Part shown: positions 9,553 through 17,720 of the stretch, in pieces
Position numbering within the stretch: position 1 is the first letter of the stretch
Layout of the letters: each line of letters begins with the position of its first letter
Source: Pseudalkalibacillus hwajinpoensis
GTDB taxonomy: Bacteria; Bacillota; Bacilli; Bacillales; Guptibacillaceae
Assembly: GCF_015234585.1 (NCBI RefSeq)
Contig: NZ_JADFCM010000001.1
Coordinates: 1,364,001-1,428,000 of the forward strand
Direction of reading: 5' to 3'
DNA length: 64,000 bases
Made by a program: the position numbers and the translations under genes
Notes under the pieces: generated by a model
Databases searched by the model: none
Told to the model about the DNA's origin: nothing
The model's input: only the letters and a program-made list of their open reading frames with translations

Positions 9553-9581
9553 TAGATCCGGTGTTAACCGGATCTCTTTTA
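9553..9581 (+). terminator. Intrinsic terminator after mdh
   Basis: AGATCCGGT / ACCGGATCT stem followed by CTTTT. Confidence 0.8.
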
Positions 9582-9591
9582 CAATATTACA

Positions 9592-9605
9592 GGAAAGCGC
9601 TTTCT
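9592..9605. promoter_or_regulatory. cre-like palindrome between mdh and MaoC-like gene
   Basis: GGAAAGCGCTTTCT matches 12 of 14 positions of the ideal cre TGAAAGCGCTTTCA. It lies 21 bases before the downstream ATG. In B. subtilis a cre site controls phoPR, the next operon here; whether this site acts on the MaoC-like gene or on read-through into phoPR is not determined. Confidence 0.45.
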
Positions 9606-9625
9606 TATATAAAGGGGGGGGAGCT

Positions 9626-10105
9626 ATGCTTTTAGGAAAAAAACGAAAAATTGGGCGAATGATTGAAGAGATCTCTGTTGGTGAAAAGCTTGAGGTATCA
9701 GAAAAGATAGAGGATCGAGATCTTCTTCTCTACCTTGGAATTTCCAATGATAACAATCCTCTATTCATTCAGCATGATTATGCCTCCATGACGCCTTTTA
9801 AAAAGCCGATTGTTCCGCAAATTATGCTCCTTGCTATCGTAACAGGTGCTATTTCTAAATATTTGCCAGGACCCGGAAGTAGTCTTAAGAAACATGAAGT
9901 GATATATGAAAACCCTGTGCATCATTATGAGACGCTTCACTTCAAGTTTGAAGTCACAAACGTGTCTAAAGAAGCACATGAAGTCGTCATAGCTGTTAAG
10001 GGTGTAAACGAATCGGAGGATTCCATTTTAGACGGAACTTTCACTGTCAGCCCTCCATATCCTGCTAAACCATTAACAAAGTCAACTTCATTTGATAATT
10101 TTTAG
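9626..10105 (+). CDS. MaoC-like hotdog-fold protein, catalytic His replaced
   Basis: Hotdog-fold protein (159 aa) resembling MaoC/(R)-enoyl-CoA hydratases. Seen: residues 34-52 carry YLGISNDNNPLFIQHDYAS, which aligns with the hydratase motif [YF]-x-x-SGDxNPIHxDxxxA; the catalytic Asp position is kept but the His is Phe and the following acidic residue is Gln. A classical hydratase reaction is therefore doubtful; a binding or altered enzymatic role is possible. The ATG at 9626 follows a G-rich ribosome site. It is inserted between mdh and phoP, which are neighbours in B. subtilis, and has its own terminator. Function unknown. Confidence 0.75.
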   Translation: MLLGKKRKIGRMIEEISVGEKLEVSEKIEDRDLLLYLGISNDNNPLFIQHDYASMTPFKKPIVPQIMLLAIVTGAISKYLPGPGSSLKKHEVIYENPVHHYETLHFKFEVTNVSKEAHEVVIAVKGVNESEDSILDGTFTVSPPYPAKPLTKSTSFDNF

Positions 10106-10128
10106 AGCCCATTTTGGGCTCTTTTTTT
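10104..10128 (+). terminator. Intrinsic terminator after MaoC-like gene
   Basis: AGAGCCCA / TGGGCTCT stem followed by seven T; overlaps the stop codon region. Confidence 0.85.
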
Positions 10129-10301
10129 GTATCGAAATTTCATACGTATGGAAAACGGTTAATATCGTGGATAGCTTAAGTTTTTCTTTTGCCTTTGTGA
10201 AAAAAATAGTATGATGAAGGTATTCAGGCTAAAATAAAGAAAACCGCCTGGTATAAGAATCGGTATTGATGAATGGGGAAATTCGTTAGGGGGATTTGAC
10301 A

Positions 10302-11018
10302 ATGGCTCAAAAAATACTAGTTGTTGATGATGAAATATCAATTTTAACATTGCTTCAATTTAATCTTGAACAGGCAGGATACGAAGTCGTCACTGCTGAA
10401 AACGGTGCTGAAGCATTAGAAGTCGTGATTGAGGAAAAGCCGAATTGCATTATCCTTGATCTCATGCTACCTGAAATGGATGGATTAGAAGTATGTAAAG
10501 AATTGAGACAACGTCATATTCACACACCTGTGCTGATGTTAACTGCAAAGGATGATGAATTTGATAAAGTGCTTGGTCTTGAACTAGGTGCTGATGATTA
10601 TATGACGAAGCCATTTAGTCCAAGGGAAGTAGTGGCCAGAATCAAAGCTATTCTCAGACGAGTGAAGCAACTTGAGGAATCAAAGGCTTCTAGCCAAATG
10701 GAAGAATCCGAAAAAATCCAAGTTGGAGAATTGGAAGTATACCCCAATAATTATGAAGCATTCTTCCAAGAAGAAATTATGGAGGTAACCCCGAAAGAAT
10801 TTGAGTTACTCGTTTATCTTTTACGTCATAAAGGACGTGTACTTACAAGAGAGCAGCTGTTAAGCGCTGTATGGAATTATGATTTTGTTGGAGATACGAG
10901 AATTGTTGATGTGCATGTTAGTCACTTACGTGAAAAGATCGAACAGAATACGCGCAAACCTGAATACATTAAAACAATCAGGGGTCTTGGGTATAAGTTA
11001 GAGGAGCCCTCAATTTAA
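10302..11018 (+). CDS. phoP: PhoP response regulator (OmpR family)
   Basis: DNA-binding response regulator of the phosphate-starvation two-component system, 238 aa. Seen: receiver domain residues 1-120 with acidic pair DD near residue 10, phospho-acceptor Asp in CIILDLMLPEMDG (about 53), and K in MTKPFSPRE (about 102); OmpR-type winged helix at the C-terminus (VDVHVSHLREKIE, YIKTIRGLGYKLE). ATG 10302 is chosen because TAGGGGGA ends 7 bases upstream; a TTG at 10296 is too close to it. The stop overlaps the phoR ATG (TAATG), giving translational coupling. Same locus as in B. subtilis (mdh-phoPR-polA). Confidence 0.95.
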   Translation: MAQKILVVDDEISILTLLQFNLEQAGYEVVTAENGAEALEVVIEEKPNCIILDLMLPEMDGLEVCKELRQRHIHTPVLMLTAKDDEFDKVLGLELGADDYMTKPFSPREVVARIKAILRRVKQLEESKASSQMEESEKIQVGELEVYPNNYEAFFQEEIMEVTPKEFELLVYLLRHKGRVLTREQLLSAVWNYDFVGDTRIVDVHVSHLREKIEQNTRKPEYIKTIRGLGYKLEEPSI

Positions 11019-12436
11019 TGAAAAGATTTCGTTCACGCTTTCTTAATGCTCAATTTGTTATCCTCTTTATCGTATTTTCTATGATGATCGTTTTCCTTGG
11101 CAATTTATTTGAAGGAATTCTATTCGAGAGTGCTAGTCAGGAAGCTCTATCGAATATGTGGCTGATATTGATTTTTTCTTTTGCAGCTGCTTTTTTTATC
11201 ATTATATATATTAGTCTTCGTATCTCCAATCAGCTAACGAAGCCCCTGGAGGGAGCATTAAAGGTTGCGAATGAACTAGCTTCTGGAAATTTCAAGGCAA
11301 GAACATATGAGTATAAACTAGACGAGACAGGACAACTTAGTCATGCTTTAAATATACTTGCTAGAAATTTGCAAACCATGACGACATCTTATGAAATTCA
11401 GCAAAATCGTTTAATGACACTCATTGAAAACATGGATAGCGGCTTAATTCTTATTGATTCAAAAGGTCATATTAATTTAGTGAACCGCTTTTATAAAGAT
11501 ACCTTTCAAATCCAAGTAAATGATTATATGGACTTGCTTTATTATGAGGCTATTCCTTATCGAGATATTATTCGTATTGTTGAGGAGACACTTCTTGTAG
11601 AACAAACAGTGCGTAAGCAGGTTGAGTTAGAAGTGGGAATTGAAATAAGGCATTTTGATGTGTCTGGTGCACCAATTCTTGATCAGGACAATAAGCTGAA
11701 GGGTGTTGTCCTTGTTTTTCACGATATTACAGAATTGAAGAAGCTCGAACAAATGCGCAAAGACTTCGTAGCAAACGTTTCTCATGAATTGAAAACGCCG
11801 GTGACTTCGCTCAAAGGGTTTGCTGAAACATTATTAGATGGCGCTATGGAAAATAAAGCTTTTAGAACTCGTTTTCTTACCATTATTCTAAATGAGAGTG
11901 ATCGACTTCAAAGTTTAATTCAGGATCTTCTCGATTTATCTAAAATGGAACAAAAGCATTTCTCATTAAACTGGCAAGTTGTGGACTTAAAAGAGGTTAT
12001 TGATGATTGTTTGTTAATGACTCAAAGCAAAGCAGAAAAAAAGGGCATTGAAGTGAATGTCCAATATGAGGGGAATCTTCATATTAAAGGAGATACAAAT
12101 CGTTTAAAACAAGTGTTTCTGAATTTAATTGCCAATAGCATTACGTATACACCGGAAGAAGGCAAAGTTACGATTTCTGTTAAAGAGTCAAGTGACATTG
12201 TTCAGTTCATTATTTCGGATAACGGAATTGGCATTCGTAAAGAAGAACTTCCTAGGATATTTGAACGTTTCTATCGAGTGGACAGGGCTAGAAGTAGAAA
12301 TTCAGGCGGAACGGGTCTTGGGCTTGCTATAGTGAAACACCTTGTTGAAGCACATCATGGTCGTATTGATGTGAAGAGCGAACTTGGAGACGGGACAACA
12401 TTCGTGATTACACTTAACAAAGAGAGACATTTCTAA
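11018..12436 (+). CDS. phoR: PhoR sensor histidine kinase with minimal extracytoplasmic loop
   Basis: Membrane histidine kinase paired with PhoP, 472 aa. Order of parts: TM1 about residues 11-33, an outside loop of only about 15 residues, TM2 about 46-67, HAMP about 70-120, PAS about 125-235, phospho-acceptor H256 in NVSHELKTPVTSLKGF, and HATPase with N box (NLIANSITYTP), DNGIGIR and GGTGLGLAIVKH. B. subtilis PhoR is 579 aa with a large extracytoplasmic sensor domain between its two TMs; that domain is essentially absent here. Cytoplasmic PAS sensing is the likely input, in line with work showing B. subtilis PhoR responds to wall teichoic acid intermediates through its PAS domain. Confidence 0.9.
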   Translation: MKRFRSRFLNAQFVILFIVFSMMIVFLGNLFEGILFESASQEALSNMWLILIFSFAAAFFIIIYISLRISNQLTKPLEGALKVANELASGNFKARTYEYKLDETGQLSHALNILARNLQTMTTSYEIQQNRLMTLIENMDSGLILIDSKGHINLVNRFYKDTFQIQVNDYMDLLYYEAIPYRDIIRIVEETLLVEQTVRKQVELEVGIEIRHFDVSGAPILDQDNKLKGVVLVFHDITELKKLEQMRKDFVANVSHELKTPVTSLKGFAETLLDGAMENKAFRTRFLTIILNESDRLQSLIQDLLDLSKMEQKHFSLNWQVVDLKEVIDDCLLMTQSKAEKKGIEVNVQYEGNLHIKGDTNRLKQVFLNLIANSITYTPEEGKVTISVKESSDIVQFIISDNGIGIRKEELPRIFERFYRVDRARSRNSGGTGLGLAIVKHLVEAHHGRIDVKSELGDGTTFVITLNKERHF

Positions 12437-12530
12437 ACTTTACGATTTCTTTACACTCTATTTATATGTCCTTTAAACTATTTCTGTAAAGTAACAATTG
12501 ACCCCTTCATCATGACGAGAGCATATTTTT

Positions 12531-12559
12531 GAGACGAGTATAACTCGTCTCTTTTTTTT
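12531..12559 (+). terminator. Intrinsic terminator after phoR
   Basis: Perfect GAGACGAGT / ACTCGTCTC stem, then eight T. The remaining part of the 325-base phoR-polA gap (12437-12761) is AT-rich with no gene seen. Confidence 0.85.
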
Positions 12560-12677
12560 AGCTCATATTATGGAATGCTTTCTATACAAAATCAAAACTT
12601 TATTGAATATGTTAAGTCGTAATTTTCTTATGCTTTTTTTGTTTATTGGCGCTTGTTTTTCTTTCTTTTTGCCATCG

Positions 12678-12686
12678 TGGTAAAAT
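12678..12686 (+). promoter_or_regulatory. Extended -10 promoter of polA
   Basis: TGGTAAAAT fits an extended -10 (TGN-TAAAAT). No strong -35 at the ideal distance. Confidence 0.4.
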
Positions 12687-12761
12687 GAAAGGAGCAGGCG
12701 TCGCTTTTTATAATTTTAGCGATAATAAAACGTCTATATGAATGAAACGGGAGGATTTCGA

Positions 12762-15389
12762 TTGAAAAACAAATTAGTATTAATTGATGGAAATAGTATT
12801 GCTTATCGTGCATTTTTCGCATTGCCATTGCTAAACAATGATAAGGGTGTATATACGAATGCGGTGTTAGGTTTTACAACGATGTTGCTGAAGATTATTG
12901 AAAATGAATCACCAACTCATATGCTCGTAGCGTTTGATGCAGGAAAAACCACGTTCCGTCATAAGACATATACAGAATACAAAGGTGGTAGACAAAAGAC
13001 TCCTTCTGAATTGAGTGAACAGTTTCCTGTCATTCGTGAGGTGCTAGATGCCTTTAATATTAAGAGATATGAAATTAAGAACTATGAAGCAGATGACATT
13101 ATTGGAACGGTATCAACCATTGCGAGTAAGGAAGATTGGGAAGTTAAAATATACTCCGGTGATAAGGATCTTCTTCAGCTAGTTTCAGATAACGTTCATG
13201 TTGCTTTAACTCGTAAAGGGATTACAGATATTGATACATATGACCCTGCATTTCTTAATGAAAAATATGGACTTTCTCCAGATCAAATTATCGATATGAA
13301 GGCGCTAATGGGTGATAACTCGGATAATATCCCTGGGGTACCAGGGGTTGGAGAAAAAACGGCTCTTAAATTATTGAAGCAGTTTGGCACAGTTGATGCG
13401 GTTTATGAGTCGCTTGATAAAGTGTCGGGCAAAAAGCTTAAGGAAAAACTTGAAGAGAACCGTGATCAGGCCATGATGAGTAAGGAACTCGTAACAATAT
13501 TTAAGGAGACGCCTCTTGAGCTTGGAATAAATGATCTGTCATATAGAGGATATGAACATGATGCTGTAGTTTCATTATTTAATGAGCTCGGCTTTAAAAA
13601 CCTTCTTAGTCGAATTGGTGGAGAGCAAAATGAGGAACAAGAAATAGATGAATTGTCTTTTGATTTGGTTAAAGAAATTGAAGAGCATCATTTAATCAGT
13701 CCTTCTGCCATGATCGTTGAGGTAATGGAAGAAAATTATCACAATGCGGAAATACAAGGTATTTCTATTGTAAATGAAAATGGGAATTATTTCATACCAA
13801 CCGAAGTCGCAATGTCTTCTAAGCTATTAAAAAACTTCCTTGAAGATCGATCTCAGAAGAAGTGGGTGTTTGATGCGAAGCGAGCAGTTGTTGCTCTAGG
13901 GTGGAAAGGGATTGCGCTAGAAGGCATTACGTTTGATTTAGTAATTGCTTCTTATTTACTGAATCCCTCTGAGTCAACGCATGATATATCTGCTATTTCT
14001 CGTCGAGAAGGCTTTTCAATCGTTTCCTCTGATGAATCGGTTTATGGTAAAGGGGCAAAACGCAAACTTCCAGAACAAGACGAGCTTGCAGACCACCTTG
14101 TTCGAAAAGCTTTCGCTGTTTTCCAATTAAAAGAGACACTTGAAGAACAGTTAAAAAAGAATGAACAATATGAGCTATTTCACGATCTTGAAATGCCGTT
14201 AACCCTTGTTCTTGGTGAAATGGAAACAAAAGGTGTATCCGTTGATACGAAATTCCTTGAGAAAATGGGTGCAGAGTTAAATGAGAAATTAAGCAAAATC
14301 GAAGCAAGGATTTTTGAACTTGCAGGTACAGAGTTTAACATCAATTCGCCTAAGCAACTCGGTGAGGTTCTATTTGATAAGCTAGAGCTTCCGGTGATTA
14401 AGAAAACAAAAACTGGATATTCAACTTCAGCTGATGTACTCGAAAAGCTTGAAAGTAAACACGATGTTATTCCAGAAATTCTTCTTTACCGTCAATTAGG
14501 GAAGTTGAATTCAACATATGTAGAAGGATTACTAAAAGTGATCTATTCTGATACTGGGAAAATTCATACAAGGTTTAACCAGGCTCTCACGCAAACAGGT
14601 CGACTTAGCTCTACAGACCCTAACTTACAGAACATTCCGATTCGTTTAGAAGAAGGCCGTAAGATTAGAAAAGCTTTCATTCCATCTAATGAAAACTGGG
14701 TTATGTTTGCGGCAGACTATTCGCAAATTGAACTAAGAGTCCTTGCACACATCGCTCAGGATCAAAACTTAATCGAAGCTTTCCAACAGGATGAGGATAT
14801 TCATACGAAAACAGCGATGAATGTGTTCAACGTTAACAAGGATGACGTTACGTCGAATATGAGAAGACACGCGAAAGCTGTTAATTTCGGAATTGTTTAT
14901 GGTATTAGTGATTATGGTCTTTCTCAAAGTATTGACGTTTCGAGAAAGGAAGCTGGCGAATTCATCGATCGGTACTTAGAGAGTTTCCCAGGGGTAAAAA
15001 ATTACATGGAAGATGTAGTTGTTAAGGCGAAAGAAGATGGGTATGTATCAACAATGCTCCAGCGAAGAAGATATCTGCCCGAAATTAACTCAAGGAACTT
15101 TAATCAAAGAGGGTTTGCTGAAAGAACGGCAATGAACACACCGATTCAAGGAACGGCTGCTGATATTATTAAGCTTGCAATGGTTCAAATGGATACGCGA
15201 TTAAAAGAAGAAAATCTAAAAACGCGTATGCTACTTCAAGTACACGATGAATTAATTTTTGAGGCACCAGAAGAAGAAATTGAAACGTTAAAACGCATCG
15301 TACCTGAAGTGATGGAATCTGCAATCAAACTGGATGTACCGCTGAAAGTTGATTATGAATATGGCTCCACCTGGTATGATGCGAAGTAG
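12762..15389 (+). CDS. polA: DNA polymerase I
   Basis: Repair and Okazaki-fragment polymerase, 875 aa from the chosen TTG start. GGGAGGA sits 6 bases before TTG 12762; the ATG at 12738 lacks a ribosome site and would add eight non-homologous residues. Seen: 5'-3' exonuclease domain at residues about 1-290 (LVLIDGNSIAYRAFFALPLL, DGDNSDN-like ALMGDNSDNIPGVPGVGEKT), a middle domain lacking the DxE metal site of proofreading exonucleases, as usual in Bacillus Pol I, and the polymerase domain with ADYSQIELRVLAHIAQD (motif A), RRHAKAVNFGIVYGIS (O helix) and QVHDELIFEAP (motif C). It starts the polA-mutM-ytaF-coaE cluster. Confidence 0.96.
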   Translation: MKNKLVLIDGNSIAYRAFFALPLLNNDKGVYTNAVLGFTTMLLKIIENESPTHMLVAFDAGKTTFRHKTYTEYKGGRQKTPSELSEQFPVIREVLDAFNIKRYEIKNYEADDIIGTVSTIASKEDWEVKIYSGDKDLLQLVSDNVHVALTRKGITDIDTYDPAFLNEKYGLSPDQIIDMKALMGDNSDNIPGVPGVGEKTALKLLKQFGTVDAVYESLDKVSGKKLKEKLEENRDQAMMSKELVTIFKETPLELGINDLSYRGYEHDAVVSLFNELGFKNLLSRIGGEQNEEQEIDELSFDLVKEIEEHHLISPSAMIVEVMEENYHNAEIQGISIVNENGNYFIPTEVAMSSKLLKNFLEDRSQKKWVFDAKRAVVALGWKGIALEGITFDLVIASYLLNPSESTHDISAISRREGFSIVSSDESVYGKGAKRKLPEQDELADHLVRKAFAVFQLKETLEEQLKKNEQYELFHDLEMPLTLVLGEMETKGVSVDTKFLEKMGAELNEKLSKIEARIFELAGTEFNINSPKQLGEVLFDKLELPVIKKTKTGYSTSADVLEKLESKHDVIPEILLYRQLGKLNSTYVEGLLKVIYSDTGKIHTRFNQALTQTGRLSSTDPNLQNIPIRLEEGRKIRKAFIPSNENWVMFAADYSQIELRVLAHIAQDQNLIEAFQQDEDIHTKTAMNVFNVNKDDVTSNMRRHAKAVNFGIVYGISDYGLSQSIDVSRKEAGEFIDRYLESFPGVKNYMEDVVVKAKEDGYVSTMLQRRRYLPEINSRNFNQRGFAERTAMNTPIQGTAADIIKLAMVQMDTRLKEENLKTRMLLQVHDELIFEAPEEEIETLKRIVPEVMESAIKLDVPLKVDYEYGSTWYDAK

Positions 15390-15409
15390 GCATCAAAGGA
15401 GAGGGAATA

Positions 15410-16240
15410 ATGCCTGAATTACCAGAAGTAGAAACAGTTAAACGCACGCTCGAAGAATTAATCGTAGGGAAACGGATTACAAATGTAATAGTAAAATGGC
15501 CAAAAATCATCAAGAAACCTGATGATGTCGAAGCATTTAAAATGAAGGTGATTGGACAGACATTTAAGGGTGTAAGAAGAAGAGGGAAGTTTCTAAAACT
15601 TATACTCGAGGATGATGTGATTGTTTCGCATCTTCGAATGGAAGGGAAATATAAGTTAACATCTATAGAAGAAGAGTTTGATCATCATACTCACGTATTC
15701 TTCACTTTTGATGATGGGACAGAACTTCGATACCATGATGTACGTAAATTTGGCACGATGCACTTGTTTCCGATTGGAATAGAAGAAAATGAGTTGCCGC
15801 TTGCTCAGCTAGGTTATGAACCATTTTCTGATCAGTTTACCCCAGAAGTTTTACAACAGGGGTTTAAAAAGACTTCTAGGAAAGTAAAAACGGTATTATT
15901 AGATCAAACAATCGTTGTGGGATTAGGAAATATTTATGTGGATGAGGCATTGTTTAAAGCTGGTATTCATCCTGAGCGAGTGGCTTCAACGTTAAAAGAA
16001 AACGAAATTGAAGAGCTTCATGCTGAGATTGTGAATACGTTAAAAGATGCTGTAAACAAAGGTGGAAGTACAATACGTTCCTATGTAAATAGTCAGGGAA
16101 AAGTTGGAACTTATCAGGACAGTTTATTTGTCTATGGTAGAGCAGGTCAAGAGTGTAAGAGGTGCAATGGAGAACTTTCCAAAATCGTAGTCGGTGGGCG
16201 CGGTACGACATTTTGTCCCGCCTGTCAGATAAATGAGTGA
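15410..16240 (+). CDS. mutM: Formamidopyrimidine-DNA glycosylase
   Basis: Bifunctional glycosylase/AP lyase that removes 8-oxoguanine and formamidopyrimidines from DNA. Seen: the start PELPEVETV, giving the catalytic N-terminal Pro and Glu after Met removal; GRRGKFLKL with the conserved Lys (about residues 55-63); H2TH region (VGLGNIYVDEALFKAGIHP); and a C-terminal zinc finger of four Cys (ECKRC...FCPAC). Length 276 aa is normal. ATG follows GGAGAGGG 21 bases after polA. Same order as in B. subtilis. Confidence 0.96.
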   Translation: MPELPEVETVKRTLEELIVGKRITNVIVKWPKIIKKPDDVEAFKMKVIGQTFKGVRRRGKFLKLILEDDVIVSHLRMEGKYKLTSIEEEFDHHTHVFFTFDDGTELRYHDVRKFGTMHLFPIGIEENELPLAQLGYEPFSDQFTPEVLQQGFKKTSRKVKTVLLDQTIVVGLGNIYVDEALFKAGIHPERVASTLKENEIEELHAEIVNTLKDAVNKGGSTIRSYVNSQGKVGTYQDSLFVYGRAGQECKRCNGELSKIVVGGRGTTFCPACQINE

Positions 16241-16305
16241 TTCGTAGCGTTGGATGGGCTGCTTTCATATACTATTTAAGATTTTAGTATGGAAGGAGCT
16301 CGCCT

Positions 16306-16938
16306 ATGTACTGGGTTTCTCTTTGTTTCTTAGCACTTGCAGTAAGTGTAGATGGATTTGGGGTCGGCTTAACTTATGGCTTACGAAGAATGAGGATTCC
16401 TTTTAAGTCAATTCTCATTATTTCAATCTTTTCGGCGGTCTCCATGTTGGTCGCTATGGGGTTTGGGTCACTTTTACAATTATGGATATCAGATATATTA
16501 GCCCAGCGTATTGGAGGCGGCATCCTTATTGCGCTTGGTGGCTGGGTGCTGTATCAAATGTTTCGTAACAATAAAGAAGCAGAAAAAACTGTTTCAGAGC
16601 GAATCCTTCTTCATTATGAAATTCGCTCGCTTGGAGTGGTCATCAGTATATTAAGAAAGCCGACAACAGCCGATTTTGATGACTCCGGTACGATTACAGG
16701 TATTGAAGCTATCATGCTCGGTGCAGCATTGTCGCTTGATGCCTTTGGAGCAGGGATTGGTGCGTCAATGGTTGGGTTTCCACCAATTGAAACTTCTCTT
16801 TTAATCGCATGTATGAGTTCGTTATTCCTGCTTTTAGGTCTTAAGTTTGGTAACTTCACTTCAAATATTAAATGGATGGATAAACTTTCTTTTTTACCAG
16901 GGTGTTTACTCATCATTCTGGGCTTTATGAGAATGTAG
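16306..16938 (+). CDS. ytaF: YtaF sporulation membrane protein
   Basis: Integral membrane protein of 210 aa in the MntP/YtaF-like family; the B. subtilis orthologue at this locus is described as a sporulation membrane protein. Seen: six hydrophobic segments, two related halves each with an SVDGFGVG or SLDAFGAG motif (near residues 14-21 and 145-152), and an acidic cytoplasmic loop (DFDDSGTITGIEA) between them that resembles a divalent-cation loop. RBS GGAAGGAG. Lies between mutM and coaE, 16 bases before coaE. Transport function is inferred only from family resemblance. Confidence 0.88.
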   Translation: MYWVSLCFLALAVSVDGFGVGLTYGLRRMRIPFKSILIISIFSAVSMLVAMGFGSLLQLWISDILAQRIGGGILIALGGWVLYQMFRNNKEAEKTVSERILLHYEIRSLGVVISILRKPTTADFDDSGTITGIEAIMLGAALSLDAFGAGIGASMVGFPPIETSLLIACMSSLFLLLGLKFGNFTSNIKWMDKLSFLPGCLLIILGFMRM

Positions 16939-16954
16939 GAAAGGAGAAGATACG

Positions 16955-17548
16955 ATGGATATAGGACTTACCGGTGGAATTGCTAGTGGAAAAAGTACTG
17001 TGGCAGAAATGATTCGCCGATATAACATACCAATAATTGATGCAGATGTGATGGCAAGAAAAGTGGTTGAACCTGGTGAGCCAGCTCTAGAAGAGATTTT
17101 TCGTTTGTTTGGAGAGGAAATGAAGGATGATAATGGTGGGCTTGATCGGAAGAAGCTTGGCTCTGTTATCTTTAAGGACGATGACAAGCGTAAGCAATTA
17201 AATCGTGTTCTTCATCCTGCTATTCGAAAAGGAATGCTTGACGAAGCTGCAGCTTATAAAGAACAAGGAAACGCTCACGTAGTATTCGATATTCCGCTGT
17301 TATTTGAAAGTAAACTGACTCATATGGTAGATCAAACACTTCTTGTCTATGTTAATGCTGACGTTCAGTTGAAACGATTAGTGGAGCGAGACGGTAGTAC
17401 AGAAGAAGAGGCAACCGATCGCATACACTCTCAATTGCCTATCGAACAGAAGAAAAAGCTTGCTGATGAAGTGATTGATAATATGGGAACACGTGAAGAA
17501 ACAGATAAGCAGCTTAGGAACATTCTAACTAAATGGAAAATTATTTAA
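16955..17548 (+). CDS. coaE: Dephospho-CoA kinase
   Basis: Phosphorylates the ribose 3'-hydroxyl of dephospho-CoA, final step of coenzyme A synthesis. Seen: P-loop TGGIASGKST at residues 6-15, DADVMARKVVEPG, HPAIRKGM (about 89-96), FDIPLLFESKL, and the lid region LVERDGSTEEEA. Length 197 aa fits. RBS AAAGGAGAAG. It closes the polA-mutM-ytaF-coaE cluster and is followed by a terminator. Confidence 0.95.
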   Translation: MDIGLTGGIASGKSTVAEMIRRYNIPIIDADVMARKVVEPGEPALEEIFRLFGEEMKDDNGGLDRKKLGSVIFKDDDKRKQLNRVLHPAIRKGMLDEAAAYKEQGNAHVVFDIPLLFESKLTHMVDQTLLVYVNADVQLKRLVERDGSTEEEATDRIHSQLPIEQKKKLADEVIDNMGTREETDKQLRNILTKWKII

Positions 17549-17551
17549 AAA

Positions 17552-17578
17552 AATACGCCTTTTCTGGCGTGTTTTTTT
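17552..17578 (+). terminator. Intrinsic terminator after coaE
   Basis: ACGCC / GGCGT stem followed by GTTTTTTT, preceded by an A-run. Confidence 0.8.
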
Positions 17579-17657
17579 GCATTTATTTAGACGGTTGCTC
17601 AGATATATGACGATTTACAAAAATAGTGTAAATTAATCTTTTCAATTGCATATTATA

Positions 17658-17666
17658 TGTTATACT
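17658..17666 (+). promoter_or_regulatory. Extended -10 promoter of gapB
   Basis: TGTTATACT (TGN plus TATACT) located 54 bases before the gapB start. No CcpN site was recognised with confidence. Confidence 0.45.
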
Positions 17667-17720
17667 AATTTTGTGATAGGGGAAATAAGTATAACACATA
17701 TATGGCAGGAGGAACGCTGG

